Below are positions 60,022 to 64,000 of a stretch of DNA of 64,000 nt, in pieces. Made by a program: the position numbers and the translations under genes. The stretch lies in the NCBI GenBank assembly GCA_031422555.1, contig JANPLZ010000017.1, positions 1 through 64,000 on the forward strand. Reading direction: 5' to 3'. The stretch comes from JANNAT01 sp031422555 (GTDB taxonomy: Bacteria; Pseudomonadota; Alphaproteobacteria; Rhodobacterales; Rhodobacteraceae). The notes beneath the pieces are model-generated. The model searched no databases, was not told the origin of the DNA, and saw only the letters and a program-made list of their open reading frames with translations. Each line of letters opens with the position of its first letter. The first letter of the stretch is position 1.

Positions 60022-61374
60022 TCAGGATTTGCGGGCCAGATGCCAAAACCGCCACATCATGCTGACCGCCGCCGCGAACAGCCCGATCACCAAGCCCAGC
60101 CACAGCCCGCTGCCGCCCAAGCCGACCTCGAACGCCAGCCAATAGCCGACGGGGATACCGATCAGCCAATAGCTTATGGCTGCGGCAATCAACGGCACGC
60201 GGGTGTCGCGAATGCCGCGCAACAGGCCCAGCGCCATCACCTGCATCGCATCGGCCAACTGAAACAACGCAGCAAAGGCCAGCAGTTGCGCGCCGTAGGC
60301 GATGATCTCGGCAGAGCCCGGCTTGGTCTTATCCAGAAACAGCGCCATGATCGGTTCGGCAAGCGACAGGAATAGCACAACCGCCATACAGCCAAAGCCG
60401 AACGACAGCAGGATCGCCACTTTTGCACCATCGCGCAGCCTGCGCGCATCGCCCGCGCCATCGGCCCGGCCTGCCCGCACCGTGGCCGCGTTCGACAATC
60501 CCAGATGCACCATAAAGGTCAGGGCCGCCACTTCCATCGTGATGCCATGGGCGGCCAATTCCACCGTGCCGATCCACCCCATCATCACCGCGGTGGCGTG
60601 AAACAACCCGCTTTCGGCCAGACCGGTCAGCCCGATCGGCCAGCCCAACCGAAACACCAGCGCCATCGCCTGCCAATCGGGGCGCCAAAACCGCTGAAAC
60701 AGCCGGAACCGCCGCAATCCGGGCTGCCACGCCGCATAGGCCGCAATCAGAACAACCGTCAGCACTTGCACCGCCACCGACGATATCGCAGCCCCGCGCA
60801 CCCCCAGTTCCGGTGCGCCCCAATGACCAAAGATCAGTGCATAGGCCAGCAGCGCATTGACCAGCACCGCCGCAAGCGTGGTCCATAGCACCACTTGGGT
60901 GCGTTCCAGCGCCGCCAGATAGCTTTTCAGCGCCATCACCAGCAGCGCTGGGATCATGCCAAGGCCCGCAATGCGCAAGAAATCCTGCGCGAGTGCGGCA
61001 ACTTCGGGCTTTTGGCCCAAGGCGCGCATCAGCGGCTCTGACCACCAGAATAGCGGATAGCTGATGACGCCAAAGCCGATCGACAGCCAAAGTCCCATGC
61101 GGGTATCACGGCGCACCCGGGTCTCGTCGCCCTGACCCAAGGCCTGCGCCACCAAGGGCATCACGGCTTGGGCAAAGCCCGATCCAAGAATGAAGGTCAC
61201 AAAAAACGTCGATGTCGCCAACACCACCGCCGCCAACTCGTTCACACCATACCAGCCCAGCAGCACGGTATCGGTGACATGCAGCGCCATCTGCGCCAGA
61301 TGGCTGCCGATCAGCGGCAGGCCAAGCGCCAGCGTGGCGCGGGCATGCGCGGGATATGTCATCGCTGGGGTCAT
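60022..61374 (-). CDS. MATE-family efflux transporter
   Basis: This 450-residue protein has twelve predicted helices in two MatE halves: LALGLPLIGSHLAQMALHVTDT at the start and FRLGWPIGLTGLAESGLFHA at the middle, both conserved entry segments. It is NorM-like, a sodium- or proton-driven drug exporter. No regulator lies beside it. It converges with the small unknown gene at 59575-59988. Confidence 0.93.
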   Translation of the reverse strand: MTPAMTYPAHARATLALGLPLIGSHLAQMALHVTDTVLLGWYGVNELAAVVLATSTFFVTFILGSGFAQAVMPLVAQALGQGDETRVRRDTRMGLWLSIGFGVISYPLFWWSEPLMRALGQKPEVAALAQDFLRIAGLGMIPALLVMALKSYLAALERTQVVLWTTLAAVLVNALLAYALIFGHWGAPELGVRGAAISSVAVQVLTVVLIAAYAAWQPGLRRFRLFQRFWRPDWQAMALVFRLGWPIGLTGLAESGLFHATAVMMGWIGTVELAAHGITMEVAALTFMVHLGLSNAATVRAGRADGAGDARRLRDGAKVAILLSFGFGCMAVVLFLSLAEPIMALFLDKTKPGSAEIIAYGAQLLAFAALFQLADAMQVMALGLLRGIRDTRVPLIAAAISYWLIGIPVGYWLAFEVGLGGSGLWLGLVIGLFAAAVSMMWRFWHLARKS

Positions 61375-61427
61375 GGCATGGACTTACGCGGCGCACGGGG
61401 TAAGAGCAAGCCAGCGCAGGCGTGACA

Positions 61428-62393
61428 TCACAGGCTTTGACCCAGCAGTGACAGCGCAAGTGCCGCCACCAGCGCGCCTGCCGTCATCTCGAACAGCGGC
61501 AACGCGCGGGCGACACGGTTCATCGGCAGGCTGGCAAGTGCCCCTTCGCGCGCCCAAACCGCCAGCAAAGCCACGCCAATCGTGACCAAAGCCGTGCCGA
61601 CGCCCATGGCAAACGTGCCCGCAATGCCCGCCACGCCGATGCCCAATTGCCAGGTCAGGATCAGCAAAAACAACGCGCCCGAGCAAGGCCGCATCGCAAT
61701 GCCCGCAATCAACGCGGCGGTATCGCGCCACCCTGTCAGGTTTGTCACTTGGTCCAGACTGGGCCCGTGCGCATGGCCGCAATGCGCGTCGTGGACATGG
61801 GGTGCGTGAACATGGGGCGCGTGAACATGTTCGCCGCTTTCTTTGCCATGATTGTGATGATCATGGCCATGTTCAAGGCGCGCGCCCGCGTCGGATGCCC
61901 AATTTCTGCGCAAGCCGGCATAGCCGCGCCACATCAGCCACAGCCCAACGCCTGCAATCGCAAGCATCCCCGCGGGGGCCATGATGTCGGTGGCCACGCC
62001 TTCGGTCTGTTTGCGCGTCCAGCCCAGCACGGCCACGCCTGCGTAAACCACCGCCACCGCGACGCCTGCCTGCACCAGACTGGCGGCCAGGGCTATGGAC
62101 GACAGCGCCAGCATTGGTACCCGCCGCCCGATGCCATAGCCGCCGATCAACATCTTGCCATGCCCCGGACCCGCCGCGTGCAACACACCATAACTGAAAC
62201 AAATTGTCAGCAACCCCAGCCATGCGCCGGGCTGACCGGTTTTGATGGCACGCACGGCGCTGGCCAGCGTCGATTGCGCTTCGCGTTGGGCGGCCAGCAC
62301 CCAAGCCTGCAAGGCCGCATAGCCGCCGGTCAACCACAGCACCGCCAAGGATGCAGCCACAGCCAACCCAAGGATTAAGAGGGTGCGACGCAT
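61428..62393 (-). CDS. NicO-family nickel/cobalt transporter
   Basis: This 321-residue membrane protein has the NicO signature HAAGPGHGKMLIGG (72-85) in helix two and about six helices. The loop at residues 175-209 is a histidine-rich metal-binding region with HGHDHHNH, EHVHAPHVHAPHVHDAHCGHAHG (in part). NicO proteins such as RcnA export nickel and cobalt, while others import them. It overlaps the DUF1007 gene by 19 bases; the two are commonly paired. No cobalamin or metal-responsive control element is evident. Confidence 0.9.
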   Translation of the reverse strand: MRRTLLILGLAVAASLAVLWLTGGYAALQAWVLAAQREAQSTLASAVRAIKTGQPGAWLGLLTICFSYGVLHAAGPGHGKMLIGGYGIGRRVPMLALSSIALAASLVQAGVAVAVVYAGVAVLGWTRKQTEGVATDIMAPAGMLAIAGVGLWLMWRGYAGLRRNWASDAGARLEHGHDHHNHGKESGEHVHAPHVHAPHVHDAHCGHAHGPSLDQVTNLTGWRDTAALIAGIAMRPCSGALFLLILTWQLGIGVAGIAGTFAMGVGTALVTIGVALLAVWAREGALASLPMNRVARALPLFEMTAGALVAALALSLLGQSL

Positions 62394-63031
62394 GTGATGC
62401 GCACCTCATCCGCATAGGCCGCCCCAATAGCCGGAAAATCGCCTTCAGCATCACCGCCACCAGCCATTTCGCTGATCGAGGCTTGCAATATCGCATCGGC
62501 TGCGGCGCGGTCGGGCGCAAAGGTTTCGGCGGTGCAAGCTGGCCCATCGGTCAACACCGTTTGCGCCACAATCGCGTAGGCCACGTAATAGCTGGGATCA
62601 TAGGTCTGCACCACCAATGGCTGGCTTGCGATCACCACAGGGGCGGTAAAGCGGCGCAGATGGGTCGATGACAGCTTTGCTTCGCTGTAACTTGCCGTCC
62701 AGTCAGAGGGGCCGGACAAGGCCAAAGGGGCCGCCGCCTGCAACGCATACGTATCGCCGTCAAAGCCTGCATCCCACTGCATGTCAAAGCCTGACAGGGC
62801 CGCCAGTTCTTCGGGCGTCAGAACACCGTCGAAATCTTCATCCATGCCGCGATCAGACAAGATACCCAAAGAGGTCAGATCGTCATAGATCCAGGTGATT
62901 CGCAGGGCGGTAGCGCGGCCCTGGTTATCAAAGATCACTTCGACACCGGTATCGACGAACATATGCGGATGCGCTGCGGCTGGCGCAGCACCCCCGATCA
63001 ACAGCGCCGCAAGAGTGATTTTCAACCGCAT
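62375..63031 (-). CDS. DUF1007 secreted protein with EF-hand-like loop
   Basis: This 218-residue protein has a signal peptide (LAALLIGGAAPAAAHPH), and the mature protein starts HPHMFVDTGVEVIFD, the DUF1007 hallmark; its first histidines may bind metal as in periplasmic metal carriers. Residues DEDFDGVLTPEEL form an EF-hand loop (D-x-D-x-D/G). Two cysteines lie in the C-terminal part. It is the upstream partner of the NicO transporter, and I infer that it hands metal to or from it. ATG 63031 fits; the upstream frame is long but unsupported. Confidence 0.88.
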   Translation of the reverse strand: MRLKITLAALLIGGAAPAAAHPHMFVDTGVEVIFDNQGRATALRITWIYDDLTSLGILSDRGMDEDFDGVLTPEELAALSGFDMQWDAGFDGDTYALQAAAPLALSGPSDWTASYSEAKLSSTHLRRFTAPVVIASQPLVVQTYDPSYYVAYAIVAQTVLTDGPACTAETFAPDRAAADAILQASISEMAGGGDAEGDFPAIGAAYADEVRITCVAPS

Positions 63032-63326
63032 AAGCCCCCCCGTTTTGCGACAGATTATCCGATACCGGCTGCCGCGCAAAGGCAGCAAACGCGGCATCGG
63101 CGGTGGGGTGCAGAGTGCGTGGGGCCGCACAAGGTGAAATCAGCAAACCCATGCTTACAAAGCGAAAAGGCGGCAATGCCCCAGGCACCGCCGCCCATTC
63201 GTGGGGGGAAAGGTTTTGTTTCTAAGTCAAATCAAAATAGCTACTGCAACATGGGCATGTGATACCGGACCTGCCAAAACGTCGCATACCCCAAACGCGG
63301 TAGACGGCCATTTTTTTGCCAAAATT
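63032..63326. other. Intergenic region upstream of the DUF1007 gene
   Basis: These 295 bases carry no gene that I can support. They contain a GC-rich first half and a T/A-richer second half after 63210. No riboswitch, metal-regulator box or terminator was clear. Confidence 0.5.
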
Positions 63327-64000
63327 CTATCGACGCGGTAAATATTTTTGCAAAAGGTCTAAAACCATTGGCCATTGCACAAAGAACAACAACTGCCCGG
63401 TGTTGGGCACAAAGCTGATTGCCAGATGCGGATAGTCCAACATCAGTTCCTTGATGGTCTGCACCGGCGTTTGCGGATCCTGATCACCTTGCAGCAACTG
63501 CACCGGCACGGTGACGCGGCGCACGAGGTCTGACCAATCCTTTTCCGACCCGATACATTCGCGGGTGAAGGCCTCATGCGCCAGTATTTTTGCGCCCAGA
63601 GATACTTCTGATCCGGCCAGCACGGCTTCGCGGATTTCCGGGCTGGCAAAGGCGGCCATATCCGCCGCTGATCCGCCGTTTATCTGGGCAAAGAACTTTT
63701 CCTTGCCCAAGCGCCGCGCCAGTGAAAACCCGGCTTGCACCAGAAAGGGCAGCACTTTGGGGGCGTAACGGGCGTTGGCCAGAATAAAGCGCTGCCATTT
63801 GTCCATGCGGTCATATTGCGCCGCCGTGCGCAGCGGCAACTGGGCCGCACAGCCCAAAATCCCCGTGACCAGACCGGGCCGCTGCAACGACAGGTTCAGC
63901 GCAAAGCGCAAATCGGCCCCCATCGCAATCACCGCCGCCCGCGTCACGCCAAGATGATCCAGCACGGTGATATAATCCTGCGTCACCGCTTGCAGATGAT
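63327..64000 (-). CDS. Alpha/beta hydrolase-fold protein, degenerate, 5' end outside window
   Basis: The visible 224 residues are the C-terminal part of an alpha/beta hydrolase fold; the frame stays open to the edge (reading HLQAVTQDYITVLDHLGV). The nucleophile elbow, normally G-x-S-x-G, reads VIAMGADLRFAL, so the serine is Gly. The C-terminal histidine position reads PNTGQLLFF, with Gln for His. The aspartate region QLLQGDQDPQTPV is present. It is probably a non-catalytic sensory or regulatory domain; HTH-type regulators with such a domain exist, but the missing N-terminus prevents a call. Confidence 0.75.
   Translation of the reverse strand, partial: HLQAVTQDYITVLDHLGVTRAAVIAMGADLRFALNLSLQRPGLVTGILGCAAQLPLRTAAQYDRMDKWQRFILANARYAPKVLPFLVQAGFSLARRLGKEKFFAQINGGSAADMAAFASPEIREAVLAGSEVSLGAKILAHEAFTRECIGSEKDWSDLVRRVTVPVQLLQGDQDPQTPVQTIKELMLDYPHLAISFVPNTGQLLFFVQWPMVLDLLQKYLPRR

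Noticed and set aside
1..64000. CRISPR array, prophage or defence island
   Set aside because: No regularly spaced direct repeats, phage structural genes, integrases, or nuclease/toxin clusters were seen; MmcB alone is a housekeeping repair protein.

Overview
This window looks like a chromosomal segment of an alphaproteobacterium of the order Rhodobacterales (Roseobacter/Rhodobacter relatives). The evidence is the gene order glyQ-(DUF6446-like)-glyS, the cytochrome aa3 order ctaC-ctaB-orf-ctaG-coxC-surf1 followed by thrC and an M16 peptidase, a SAM-II riboswitch ahead of metZ, a tRNA-His without an encoded G-1, an FnrL-type box and generally high-GC, GAA/TTT-preferring coding sequence. Most of the window is housekeeping DNA. 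There is no CRISPR array, prophage, integrase or complete insertion sequence.

Layout. 1-2.4 kb: glycyl-tRNA synthetase operon on the minus strand, with glyS cut by the window edge. 2.5-8.5 kb: a secreted protein with a degenerate trypsin-like domain, TrkH potassium uptake, FolE2, and MetZ under a SAM-II riboswitch with a downstream terminator hairpin. 8.5-15.7 kb: an alpha/beta hydrolase, a Nu-class GST, membrane proteins (YciB, EamA, MgtC), FtsY, an AlkB-like monooxygenase and a small secreted protein. 15.8-24.5 kb: XseA, PurD, a Tat-exported PhoX-family phosphatase, aspartokinase and PtsP. 24.6-29.5 kb: EcsC-like protein, GNAT, flavin reductase, an orphan protein, and the MTA/adenine salvage pair mtnP and apt with a DUF2927 gene between them. 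29.5-39.3 kb: FAD-linked oxidoreductase, DUF1697, RimJ-like GNAT, M16 peptidase, threonine synthase and the cytochrome oxidase cluster. 39.6-46.5 kb: TldD, a GST, Tex, tRNA-His, MmcB and an ICMT-like methyltransferase. 46.6-46.8 kb: a non-coding RNA gene that I read as 6S RNA, with its own promoter and terminator. 46.9-52.7 kb: a DUF481 outer-membrane protein, a probably transferred GMC oxidoreductase starting at CTG, then the riboflavin genes ribE-ribB-ribH and nusB. 52.8-58 kb: capsule genes of KpsS, OPX/Wza and KpsC type plus an LdtR-like MarR regulator. 58-64 kb: SdhE-like factor, an aminotransferase, MATE exporter, a NicO metal transporter with a DUF1007 partner, and a truncated catalytically degenerate alpha/beta hydrolase.

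I found no wholly new multigene system. The items most worth following are small: the 6S-like RNA, the pseudo-protease lacking all three expected catalytic residues, the CTG-initiated foreign GMC gene, the Glu-to-Asn change in the CuA loop of CoxB, the degenerate alpha/beta hydrolase at the right edge, a modular palindromic repeat family, and the G-1-less tRNA-His.
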